A DNA stretch of 64,000 bases from Macrobrachium rosenbergii (taxonomy: Eukaryota; Arthropoda; Malacostraca; Decapoda; Palaemonidae). The position numbers and the translations under genes were made by a program. Shown here piece by piece: positions 47,011 to 57,649 of the stretch. Within the stretch, counting starts at the first letter, position 1, and each line of letters opens with the position of its first letter. The stretch spans positions 50,792,727-50,856,726 of the forward strand of contig NC_089781.1 of NCBI RefSeq assembly GCF_040412425.1, written 5' to 3'. The notes under the pieces were generated by a model, which saw only the letters and a program-made list of their open reading frames with translations, searched no databases and was not told the DNA's origin.

Positions 47011-47072
47011 GAATATTTGTATTTAAATATTTGCATAAATCGATACAAAAGCAGTACAGTTACTTTATTACA

Positions 47073-47073
47073 G

Positions 47074-47124
<51 letters not shown>
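47073..47124. repeat. (CT)n microsatellite
   Basis: About 25 CT dinucleotides. The Ser-Leu repeat frame is an artefact. Confidence 0.96.
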
Positions 47125-47126
<2 letters not shown>

Positions 47127-47681
47127 TCTCTTAAAGTAGTTAGCGCTCAACCATACTTTTACAACTTATTATTTCTCTATACGTCATTACCTGTACAGTA
47201 TATAATTTTAAATTGATTGAATTTTACCTGTACTGTATTACCTTCTACGAACATTATGTACATTTTCGATATTTTATGGAATTGTATTTTTGTTGACTGA
47301 TACATGATGTTTTGCCTAGTGGCGCAAAGAAAACGGCTTTTACTCTAAGTGAAAAGAAAGCGGCATCCCATGAATTAGGGTAACATTAGTATAAATCGCA
47401 CCTAGTGTAAATGCGCTATTATGAAACTGTGCAGTACTCAATTTTTATGTCAACCATTTACTGTATTCCTTTTTAAGGATAATAAGCTAAATTTTAAATA
47501 AAATTACACTAACTTTAGTTCATTTAAAAGTTAGCTTAATACTTTGGGAGCACAATTAGGGTCATATTTAGTACTTAAACTCTGAAATAAACATTTATTA
47601 GCATTTTTAAAGACCATGCCAAACTTGTGAAAATTCACCTTTCCAGGGCTCAGAACCTAACCAGTGCATAATTTGAGTATG

Positions 47682-47682
<1 letters not shown>
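47125..47682. other. No recognisable feature
   Basis: AT-rich sequence without coding signal. Confidence 0.5.
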
Positions 47683-47912
<230 letters not shown>

Positions 47913-47934
47913 AAAAAATTAGGGCAGAAAATGA

Positions 47935-48428
47935 AATTTAGGAGAAAGGATGGAAAACAGCCATCAAAACATGAGTTTAATGGCCAAATTTTTGAGACTT
48001 TAAGTCTCATCAACAGGGCTGTAAAATATACAAAATTTACAAATTAAAAACAGACTCAGTAAAATGACAATTACAAACGTTAAAATTAACAAAACACTAA
48101 AGAATCTATATTAAAGGTAAAAAAAGTTAATTAAAAAATAAAAAGTAAAGAGAATTCCAAGTCTAGTACCTATCTGCAGAAAGCTAAAAAACTCAAGTTT
48201 TTTTAGTTTTCTAGAGATATGTACTAATCTTAGAATTCTCTTTACTTTTTTTTTTATTAAGCTTTTTACGGAGTTTTTAATATAGATTCTTTATACATTT
48301 TGTAAATTTTTAAGGGGCGTGATTGACACTTTGACTGAGGTTTTTAATTTGTAAATTTTGTATATTTTATATTCTGATGATGAGACTTAAAGTCTTGAAA
48401 ATTTGGCCATTAAACTTATGATGTACTT
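47935..48428. repeat. Large palindrome (arms ~230-240 bp) beside the minisatellite
   Basis: The left arm (47935-48190) contains GTTTAATGGCCAAATTTTTG, AGACTTTAAGTCTCATCA, TACAAAATTTACAAATTAAA and AGTAAAGAGAATTC. The right arm (48195-48428) contains the inverse complements GAATTCTCTTTACTTTTTTT, TTTAATTTGTAAATTTTGTA, TGATGAGACTTAAAGTCTTG and AAAATTTGGCCATTAAAC. The spacer at the centre is a few tens of bases or less (AAAAACTCAAG / CTTTTTTAG). Each arm holds its own small hairpin, GAGACTTAAAGTCTC. Just outside the left arm is a single copy of the minisatellite word (GGATGGAAAACAGCCATC, minus orientation). Just outside the right arm the array begins. Confidence 0.9.
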
Positions 48429-48434
48429 TGAAGC

Positions 48435-51400
48435 TGTTTTCCATGTGCTTTCTGTTTGAGCTATTTTCCATCCTTTTCCTTGATGGCTGTTTTCCATCCC
48501 TTTTCCTTCGATGGCTGTTTTCCATCCTTTTCGGCTCGATGGCTGTTTTCCATCCTTTTCCTTTTACAGCCTTTTCCTTCGATGGCTGTTTTCCATCCTT
48601 TTCCTTTTACAGCCTTTTCCTTCCATGGCTGTTTTCCATCCTGTTTCCTTGATGGCTGTTTTCCATCCTTTTCCTTGATGGCTGTTTTCCATCCTTTTTC
48701 CTTCGATGGCTTCTTTTCCATCCCTTTTCCTTCGATGGTTGTTTTCCATCCTTTTCCTTCGATGGCTGTTTTCCATCCTTTTCCTTTGATGGCTGTTTTC
48801 CATCCTTTTCCTTCGATGGCTGTTTTCCATCCTTTTCCTTTTTACAGCCTTTTCCTTCGATGGCTGTTTTCCATCCTTTTCCTTTTTACAGCCTTTTCCT
48901 TCAATGGCTGTTTTCCATCCTTTTCCTTTTTACAGCCTTTTCCTTCAATGGCTGTTTTCCATCCTTTTCCTTCGATGGCTGTTTTCCATCCTTTTTCTTG
49001 ATGGCTGTTTTTCCATCCTTTTTCCTTCGATGGCTGTTTTCCATCCTTTTCCTTTTACAGCCTTTTCCTTCGATGGCTGATGGCTGTTTTCCATCCTTTT
49101 CCTTTTTACAGTCCCTTTTCCTTCAATGGCTGTTTTCCATCCTTTTCCTTCGATGGCTGTTTTCCATCCTTTTCCTTCGATGGCTGTTTTCCATCCTTTT
49201 CCTTTTTACAGCCTTTTCCTTCAATGGCTGTTTTCCATCCTTTTCCTTCGATGGCTGTTTTCCATCCTTTTCCTTCGATGGCTGTTTTCCATCCTTTTCC
49301 TTCGATGGCTGTTTTCCATCCTTTTCCTTTTTACAGCCTTTTCCTTCGATGGCTGTTTTCCATCCTTTTCCTTTTTACAGCCTTTTCCTTCAATGGCTGT
49401 TTTCCATCCTTTTCCTTCGATGGCTGTTTTCCATCCTTTTCCTTCGATGGCTGTTTTCCATCCTTTTCCTTGATGGCTGTTTTCCATCCTTTTCCTTGAT
49501 GGCTGATTTTTCCATCCTTTTTCCTTTTACAGCCATTTCCTTGATGGCTGTTTTCCATCCTTTTCCTTTTACAGCCTTTTCCTTCAATGGCTGTTTTCCA
49601 GCTCTTTTCCATCCTTTTCCTTCGATGGCTGTTTTCCATCCTTTTCCTTTTTACAGCCTTTTCCTTCGATGGCTGTTTTCCATCCTTTTCCTTTTTACAG
49701 CCTTTTCCTTCAATGGCTGTTTTCCATCCTTTCCTAGATCGATGGCTGTTTTTTCCATCCTTTTCCTTGATGGCTGTTTTCCATCCTTTTCCTTCGATGG
49801 CTGTTTTTTCCATCCTTTTCCTTCGATGGCTGTTTCCATCCTTTTCCTTGATGGCTGTTTTCCATCCTTTTCCTACATGGCTGTTTTCCATCCTTTTCCT
49901 TCAATGGCTGTTTTCCATCCTTTTCCTTCTACAGGATGGCTGTTTTCCATCCTTTTCCTTGATGGCTGTTTTCCATCCTTTTCCTTTTTACAGCCTTTTC
50001 CTTCAATGGCTGTTTTCCATCCTTTTCCTTCGATGGCTGTTTTCCATCCTTTTCCTTCGATGGCTGTTTTCCATCCTTTTCCTTTCTACAGCCTTTTCCT
50101 TCGATGGCTGTTTTCCATCCTTTTCCTTTTTACAACCTTTTCCTTCGATGGCTGTTTTCCATCCTTTTCCTTCGATGGCTGTTTTCCATCCTTTTCCTTT
50201 TACAGTTTTTCCTTCAATGGCTGTTTTCCATCCTTTTCCTTGATGGCTGTTTTCCATCCTTTTCCTTCGATGGCTGTCCACTTTTCCATCCTTTTTCCTT
50301 GATGGCTGTTTTCCATCCTTTTCCTTCGATGGCTGTTTTCCATCCTTTTCCTTCGATGGCTGTTTTCCATCCTTTTCCTTCAATGGCTGTTTTCCATCCT
50401 TTTCCTTCGATGGCTGTTTTCCATCCTTTTCCTTCGATGGCTGTTTTCCATCCTTTTTTCCTTTGATGGCTGTTTTCCATCATTTTCCTTTGATGGCTGT
50501 TTCCATCCTTTTCCTTTTACAGCCTTTTCCTTGATGGCTTTTTGTTTTCCATCCTTTTCCTTTTACAGCCTTTTCCTTCAAGGCTGTTTTCCATCCTTTT
50601 CCTTTTTACAGCCTTTTCCATGGCTGTTTTCAATGGCTGTTTTCCATCCTTTTTCCTTCGATGGCTGTTTTTCATCCTTTTCCTTCGATGGCTGTTTTCC
50701 ATCCTTTTCCTTCGATGGCTGTTTTCCATCCTTTTCCTTCGATAGCTGTTTTCCATCCTTTTCCTTCGATGGCTGTTTTCCATCCTTTTCCTTCGATGGC
50801 TGTTTTCCATCCTTTTCCTTCGATGGCTGTTTTCCATCCTTTTCCTTTTTACAGCCTTTTCCTTTGATGGCTGTTTTCCATCCTTTTCCTTCGATGGCTG
50901 TTTTCCATCCTTTTCCTTTTTACAGCCTTTTCCTTCGATGGTTGTTTTCCATCCTTTTCCTTTTTACAGCCTTTTCCTTCGATGGCTGTTTTCCATCCTT
51001 TTCCTTTTTACAGCCTTTTCCTTGATGGCTGTTTTCCATCCTTTTCCTTTTTCAGTGGCGCTCTGTCATGATTGTTTGTTTTCCTTCAATGGCTGTTTTC
51101 CATCCTTTTCCTTTTTACAGCCTTTTCCTCCAGATGGCTGTTTTCCATCCTTTTCCTTTTACAGCCTTTTCCTTGATGGCTGTTTTCCATTCATGGGACA
51201 ATGGCTGTTTTCCATCCTTTTCCTTCGATGGCTGTTTTCCATCCTTTTCCTTCAATGGCTGTTTTCCATCCTTTTCCTTCGATGGCTGTTTTCCATCCTT
51301 TTCCTTCAATGGCTGTTTTCCATCCTTTTCCTTTGATGGCTGTTTTCCATCCTTTTCCTTCGATGGCTGTTTTCCATCCTTTTCCTTTTTACAGCCTTTT

Positions 51401-53815
51401 CCTTCGATGGCTGTTTTCCATCCTTTTCCTTTTTACAGCCTTTTCCTTCGATGGCTGTTTTCCATCCTTTTCCTTCAATGGCTGTTTTTGACTTTTCCTC
51501 TTTTCCTTTTCCTTTTTACAGCCTTTTCCAAATGGCTGTTTTCCATCCTTTTCCTTCGATGGCTGTTTTCCATCCTTTTCCTTTTCCTGCCTTTTCCTTG
51601 ATGGCTGTTTTCCATCCTTTTCCTTTTTACAGCCTTTTCCTTCGATGGCTGTTTTCCATCCTTTTCCTTTTTACAGCCTTTTCCTTCGATGGCTGTTTTC
51701 CATCCTTTTCCTTTTTACAGCCTTTTCCTTCGATGGCTGTTTTCCATCCTTTTCCTTTTTACAGCCTTTTCCTTCAATGGCTGTTTTCCATCCTTTTCTT
51801 TTACAGCCGATGGCTGCTTTTCCATCCTTTTCCTGTTTTTTTACAGCCTTTTCCTTCAATGGCTGTTTGGCTTTTTCCATCCTTTTTCCTTGATGGCTGT
51901 TTTTCCATCCTTTTCCTTTATTTTGATGGCTGTTTTCCATCCTTTTCCTTCGATGGCTGTTTTCCATCCTTTTCCTTCGATGGCTGTTTTCCATCCTTTT
52001 CCTTCGATGGCTGTTTTCCATCCTTTTCCTTCGATGGCTGTTTTCCATCCTTTTCCTTCGATGGCTGTTTTCCATGGTTGTTTTCCTTTTTTTACAGCCT
52101 TTTCCTTCGATGGCTGTTTTCCATCCTTTTCCTTTTACAGCCTTTTCCTTCAATGGCTGTTTTCCATCCTTTTCCTTTTACAGCCTTTTCCTTCAATGGC
52201 TGTTTTCCCTTTTCCTTTTCCATCCTTTCGATGGCTGTTTTCCATCCCTTTTCCTTCGATGGCTGTTTTCCATCCTGTTTTCCATCCTTTTCCTTGATGG
52301 CTGTTTTCCATCCTTTTCCTTGATAGCTGTTTCCATCCTTCCATTTTGATGGCTGTTTTCCATCCCTTTTCCTTCGATGGCTGTTTTCCATCCTTTTCCT
52401 TCGATGGCTGTTTTCCATCCTTTTCCTTTTTACAGCCTTTTCCTTCGATGGCTGTTTTCCATCCTTTTCCTTCGATGGCTGTTTTCCATCCTTTTCCTTC
52501 GATGGCTGTTTTCCATCCTTTTCCTTTTTACAGCCTTTTCCTTCGATGGCTGTTTTCCATCCTTTTCCTTTTTACAGCCTTTTCCTTCGATGGCTGTTTC
52601 CATCCTTTTCCTTTTACAGCCTTTTCCTTCGATGGCTGTTTTCCATCCTTTTCCTTTTACAGCCTTTTCCTTGATGGCTGTTTTCCATCCTTTTCCTTTT
52701 TTACAGCCTTTTCCCTTCGATGGCTGTTTTCCATCCTTTTCCTTTTTACTGCCATCCTTTTCCTTCGATGGCTGTTTTCCATCCTTTTCCTTGATGGCTG
52801 TTTCCATCCTTTCCTTTTACAAGGCTGTTTCCTTTTCCTTCGATGGCTGTTTTCCATCCTTTTCCTTTGATGGCTGTTTTCCATCCTTTTCCTTCGATGG
52901 CTGTTTTTCCATCCTTTTCTTTTACAGATGGCTGCTTTTTTTCCATCCTTTTCCTTCAATGGCTGTTTTCCATCCTTTTCTTTGATGGCTGTTTTCCATC
53001 CTTTTCCTATGGCTGATGCCTGTTTTCCATCCTTTTCCTTTTACAGCCTTTTCCTCGATGGCTGTTTTCCATCCTTCTTTTACAGCCTTTTCCTTCGATG
53101 GCTGTTTTCCATCCTTTTCCTTTTACAGCCTTTTCCTGGCTGTTTCCATGGCTGCTTCCATTTCCTTACAACCGATGGCTGTTTTCCATCCTTTTCCTTC
53201 GATGGCTGTTTTCCATCCTTTTCCTTGATGGCTGTTTTCCATCCTTTTCCTTCGATGGCTGTTTTCCATCCTTTTCCTTTGATGGCTGTTTCCATCCTTT
53301 TTTTACCAGGAGATGGCTGTTTTCCATCCTTTCCTTTTACAGCTGTTTTTTTCCTTCGATGGCTGTTTTCCATCCTTTCCTTTTACAACCTTTTCCTTGA
53401 TGGCTGTTTTCCATCCTTTTCCTTCAATGGCTGTTTTCCATCCTTTTCCTTTTTACAGCCTTTTCCTTCGATGGCTGTTTTCCATCCTTTTCCTTCGATG
53501 GCGGTTTTCCATCCTTTTCCTTTTTACAGCCTTTTCCTTCGATGGCTGTTTTCCATCCTTTTCCTTTTTACAGCCTTTTCCTTGATGGCTGTTTTCCATC
53601 CTTTTCCTTTTACAGCTGTTTTTCCTTCGATGGCTGTTTTCCATCCTTTTCCATCCCGATGGCTGTTTTCCATCCTTTTCCTTTACAGCCTTTTCCTTTT
53701 GATGGCTGTTTCCATCCTTTTCCTTGCCTTGATGGCTGTTTTCCATCCTTTTCCTTTGACAGCTTTTTTCTGTTTTCCCCTTTTCCTTGATGGCTGTTTT
53801 CCATCCTTTTCCTCT
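48435..53815. repeat. 5.4-kb minisatellite of 27-bp and 43-44-bp units
   Basis: The short unit (27 bp) is GATGGCTGTTTTCCATCC followed by TTTTCCTTC. The long unit inserts TTTTTACAGCC plus TTTTCCTTC after TTTTCC, giving 44 bp (43 bp when one T is missing). Short units occur in runs of up to about seven (for example 50655-50850). Long units are interspersed, often in pairs or triples (for example 51600-51780). The fourth base before the unit alternates C/A (TTCGATGG or TTCAATGG) or is lost (TTGATGG). The plus strand is about 78% pyrimidine. Neither unit contains a stop codon in any of the six frames, so open frames up to 480 residues appear (9-residue repeats such as MAVFHPFPS, RWLFSILFL, DGCFPSFSF); I treat them as by-products. 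Toward the right end the units become irregular, and the last stray piece is at 53857-53880. Confidence 0.97.
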
Positions 53816-53879
53816 GTTTATATATATATATATATATACTTTATGATTTTCCTAGAAAGTTTTTACAGCCTTTTCACTG

Positions 53880-54330
<451 letters not shown>

Positions 54331-54369
54331 ATGGTATTTTACCAGTGGGGAAAGAAGAAGAATCATGGG

Positions 54370-54470
54370 GTCACCGGGTGACACAGGGTCTCTCCCAGAA
54401 ATAGATTTTTCCTTTGTCAAAATCATTTTTCTGGGTTTTCAGCCTGTGTCACCCGGTGAAATAATAACAG
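54370..54470. repeat. Internal complementary region of DIRS element D
   Basis: GGTCACCGGGTGACACAGGG, CCCAGAAATAGATTTTTCCT and TTGTCAAAATCA match the 3' tip inversely. TTTTTCTGGGTTTTCAGCCT, then GTGTCACCCGGTGAAATAAT, follows and predicts the lost 5' tip, which resembles the left tip of element B (TTTTCTGAGTCCAGT...GGTGAAAT). Confidence 0.78.
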
Positions 54471-54898
54471 AGAAATCAAAATACCATCCTGAAACAAAGG
54501 AGACTTGTAGAGGAAAGTAATAAAACTAAATTTCCACAAGAGTTTTAATTATCCCAGTAGCAAGATGTGGTATTAAGATATAATAATGATATAATAAATA
54601 TACTTAGTTTTAATACAATATTAAGGGTACATGAATACAAAATCACATAAGATTAAAGAGTACATAAAAGTGCAAATTTAGGTACTAATCATATACTTAA
54701 AACTAAGGTGGGGAAACTATGTCCCACAAGATAATACACGTAACATTTAAATTAAACAAATAGACAGGACAAAACTATGACATGGTCAGGAGAAAGGCTG
54801 TGAAGCATGCCTGACCTGGAGATGACCTAAGGGAATAAATGAGGCAGGTAGGAGGGAGGAGAGTGACTGAGTACAAAGAAGAATTAAATTGAGGGGAA

Positions 54899-55870
54899 CT
54901 ATGTTCCTGCTGCCACTGTAGTGAATTTCAGAGCTTCTAGTGATTTCAGGTAGTGGCATTTAAAAACTACGGGAGACTTCCACCCCGTGTATTTTGAAAG
55001 ATCCTCGAAATTCATATAATGAAAATAGGTTAGTGGAGGTGGCCACTGCTCTAATGTCATGCACTTTTGGGACTGAATCTGGGTTTGCATGTTTAATGAA
55101 ATACAGGATCTGTTGCCTAATGGCTTTCAAAGAAATGGTTCCTCCCCCTTCCCTTACAAATAGAGGCCTGGAAGTTATGTGTGAGGTCATGTCTAAATAG
55201 GCTTTCAGGGTAAAGACTGGACATAAAGACAGGTCCTGTGGGAGGGGGATGACCTTCCAGGGAGACCACCTATCTCGAGGATCTTCATTTTTAGCTAAGA
55301 ACTTAGGGTGAGGAGCTAGCAACACTTCACCTGATGGAAGGAAATCAACATGATTGGGTTCTCTAGACAGGGCAGACAGTTCAGAAATTCTAGCACCTGA
55401 AGCTAAACTAATAAAAAATAAGGTCTTCCTCAATAAGTTAGTGAAAGAGCAATTATGATTATCTATTTCTGAGGCTAACTTAAGAACATCATTTAAGAAC
55501 CAGGAAACCGAATGTGGGCGGGTTACTGGTCTCAAACGAGCACAGGCTTTAGGGATAGACGAAAAATAAGAGTCTGTTAAGTTAATCTTAAACCCGTGTA
55601 AAAATATCTTTTTCAAAGCTGATTTTGCTCTAGTAATGGTACTTGAGGCCAGACCTTTCTCAAATAATGACCTAAAAATGAAATAGCTAAATTAGTGGTC
55701 ATTACAGTAGCTTCAGATTCTTTTAAGAAGAGTGCTAATTTCTTAACTGCTGAGTCATATTGTCTAAGAGTGGATTCCCTTTTATCTGATTCTAGGAACA
55801 AAGTGTTAATAGGATCAATATTAGCATCCTTTGAGCTGCAAACTTCATGAAATCCACAAAGCCAGGGCAT
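54899..55870 (-). pseudogene. Tyrosine recombinase of DIRS element D
   Basis: The N-terminal helical domain is at 55870-55613 (LESDKRESTLRQYDSAVKKL, ALFLKESEATVMTTNLAISF). The main frame 55616-54960 (218 residues) holds LRKTLFFISLASGARISELS (first catalytic Arg), LAPHPKFLAKNEDPRDRWSP, LCPVFTLKAYLDM and VHDIRAVATS (HxxR box). The Tyr block is in the next frame, 55090-54899: YTGWKSPVVFKCHYLKSLEA, with Tyr in CHYL. A single frameshift near 55000 therefore separates the nucleophile from the rest, and another lies at about 55615. In element B the residue before this HYL is Arg (RHYL) rather than Cys. Confidence 0.9.
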
Positions 55871-56327
55871 TCTGAATTCTTGAGGAAGCTGACACAGTCT
55901 GAGTTTGTACTATTTGCGTCAGTTTCGGGTTGGGAATTTGCAAACACCGAAGCTTCAGCTCTAGAAGAAGTGGGAACCAGTTGCTCTTCGGCCAGTTGGG
56001 AGCTACTAGGGCTATCTGACCCTTGAATGTCCTGAGCTTGTGAAGGACTTTCAGTAACAGGTTTACTGGAGGGAAGAGGTAGATCCTTTTCCACTTGTTC
56101 CAATCTATGGAGTGAGCTAGAGGGTCCAGGTTGGGAGCAACATAACAAGGTAGTTTGTGGTTGCATTCTGTTGCAAAGAGATCTACTTCGAGACCCGGAA
56201 CTTGACTGCAAATCCAATTGAATGAAGTTTTGTCCAGGGACCATTCCGACTCCAGCGGAGTTGTCCTGGATAGGGAGTCTGCAATGACATTCGGACCCCT
56301 GCAAGGTGGGTAGCAGACAGATGCCAC
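55845..56327 (-). pseudogene. End of RNase H and DLFA region of DIRS element D
   Basis: A 160-residue frame: GPNVIADSLSRTTPLESEWS (the final RNase H/tether block), then WICSQVPGLEVDLFATECNH, KLPCYVAPNLDPLAHSIDW, RIYLFPPVNLLLKVLHKLRT and LVAPNWPKSNWFPLLLEL. The FPP and 'VAPNWPxxxWFPxL' blocks are shared with A, B and C and lie where a methyltransferase-like domain is annotated in DIRS1-like elements. No full catalytic motif is evident to me. Confidence 0.68.
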
Positions 56328-57610
56328 TGGTGTTTGTTTGCTAGAGAGAATATTGCTATCATAACCTGGTTGATCTGACTCGACTTGGAACCTCCCTGTT
56401 TAAACAGTGTACTACTACTACGCTGTCCAGGACCAATCTTATGTGAATCCGATTGTTCGGACGCAGTTTCTTCAGGGTTAGAAAGACTGCCATGGCTTCC
56501 AGAACATTGATATGAAACTGGCAGAACATGGTAGACCAAGTCCCCTGTACTTTCTTGTGTTGGGAGTATCCTCCCCACCCACTTAGGGAAGCGTCGGTGT
56601 GAATCACTAGAGATGGCGGAGGAAACTGAAGGGGCACTGATTTCGATAAGCTCGACGGTCGTCCAAGGCCGGAGTCTCTTCTTCAAAATCGGTGGAATCA
56701 GAGATACTTTGTCTCTGAACCTGACATTGGCTCGACTCCGCCATACCCTGTTTATGTCTTTCAGTTTGGATTTCAAAAGAAGATCCGTTACTGAAGCAAA
56801 CTGAAGAGAACCTAAGACTCTTTCTTGGGTACGACGGGAAGCTTTCTTGTTCTTGAGAAACTGTCTGGTTGCTTTCGTTATTTCTCTCCGTTTGGCCAGC
56901 GGAAGAGATAGTCTGTGTGCACACAGGTCCCACTGGATTCCTAACCATTGACAGCGACTCTCCGGCACTAGGCGGGATTTCTCGTTTATCTGAAAACCCA
57001 GTGATTCCAGAAAGCCGATTACTATGGCTGTTGCTTTCCGGCATTCGTTGACGCTGGATGCCCAAACAATCCAATCGTCTAGGTATGCGGCTAGCATGAT
57101 CCCCTGAGACCGGAGTTGCTGAACTACCGTATCTGCCAGTTTGGTGAAGATTCTGGGAGCTATATTGAGACCGAATGGCATGACCCTGAATGAGTATGCC
57201 TGATTTCCTAGTCTGAACCACAGATAAGGAGAGAACCTTCTCGCAATCGGGACGTGATAATAGGCGTCTGAAAGATCTATAGAGGTGGTTACGGCTCCAC
57301 GGGGCAGTAGGGTCCGAACCTGCGAGATTGTAAGCATTCGAAACTTGTCGCATTGAATGTAGGAATTTAGACGAGACAAGTCTAGAATTACTCTTCGCTG
57401 ACTGGAACCTTTCTTTGGAACACTGAACAGTCTGCCCTGAAATTTCAGATGTCTCGCTTTCTTTATTGCCCTCTTTAATAATAGATCTTTCACAAAGTCC
57501 TTCAGAGCCTTGGAGGGTGATTGATGGAACCTGACTGGGGAGGACTTCTGCACCAACTCCACCCCAGTCCCTTGGAGACTATGCTCTGGGCCCAGGGACT
57601 GAAGCTCCAC
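56183..57610 (-). CDS. Reverse transcriptase ORF of DIRS element D
   Basis: A 475-residue open frame, the longest non-repetitive one in the window. Residues 37-67 are the fingers (LKDFVKDLLLKRAIKKARHL). Residues 74-97 hold VILDLSRLNSYIQCDKFRML. Residues 105-120 hold AVTTSIDLSDAYYHVP, with the first catalytic Asp. Residues 136-155 hold NQAYSFRVMPFGLNIAPRIF. Residues 174-183 hold AAYLDDWIVW with the catalytic Asp pair. Residues 240-330 are the thumb and connection (RRTQERVLGSLQFASVTDLL, KLKDINRVWRSRANVR). From about residue 335 the frame leaves the RNase H reading frame, returning to it at about residue 415 (GGSKSSQINQVMIAIFSLAN). The RT domain itself looks uninterrupted. The ATG at 57610 probably lies inside a longer gag-pol-type frame. 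Confidence 0.92.
   Translation of the reverse strand: MELQSLGPEHSLQGTGVELVQKSSPVRFHQSPSKALKDFVKDLLLKRAIKKARHLKFQGRLFSVPKKGSSQRRVILDLSRLNSYIQCDKFRMLTISQVRTLLPRGAVTTSIDLSDAYYHVPIARRFSPYLWFRLGNQAYSFRVMPFGLNIAPRIFTKLADTVVQQLRSQGIMLAAYLDDWIVWASSVNECRKATAIVIGFLESLGFQINEKSRLVPESRCQWLGIQWDLCAHRLSLPLAKRREITKATRQFLKNKKASRRTQERVLGSLQFASVTDLLLKSKLKDINRVWRSRANVRFRDKVSLIPPILKKRLRPWTTVELIEISAPSVSSAISSDSHRRFPKWVGRILPTQESTGDLVYHVLPVSYQCSGSHGSLSNPEETASEQSDSHKIGPGQRSSSTLFKQGGSKSSQINQVMIAIFSLANKHQWHLSATHLAGVRMSLQTPYPGQLRWSRNGPWTKLHSIGFAVKFRVSK
56359..56637 (-). pseudogene. RNase H core of DIRS element D
   Basis: A 92-residue frame with LVIHTDASLSGWGGYSQHKK (catalytic Asp), FHINVLEAMAVFLTLKKLRP (Glu) and LVLDSVVVVHCLNR (Asp). 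It overlaps the RT frame in another phase: one frameshift near 56640 enters it and one near 56390 leaves it, so RT and RNase H are no longer one polypeptide. Confidence 0.85.
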
Positions 57611-57649
57611 TGGTCCCGAAAATGGTATAACCTCCCGCCTACCTGAGAT

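Noticed and set aside
48860..50302. A 480-residue open frame of repeating DGCFPSFSF / MAVFHPFPS / RWLFSILFL motifs, and lysine-rich frames on the other strand
   Set aside because: All six frames of the tandem unit are free of stops, the frame switches at each 44-bp unit, and start codons are part of the unit itself. This is expected from repeat DNA and is not evidence of a protein.
48435..53815. CRISPR array or zinc-finger/leucine-rich repeat gene
   Set aside because: There are no unique spacers between constant repeats, and the 9-residue periodicity does not match any structural repeat family I know. The context is animal repeat DNA.
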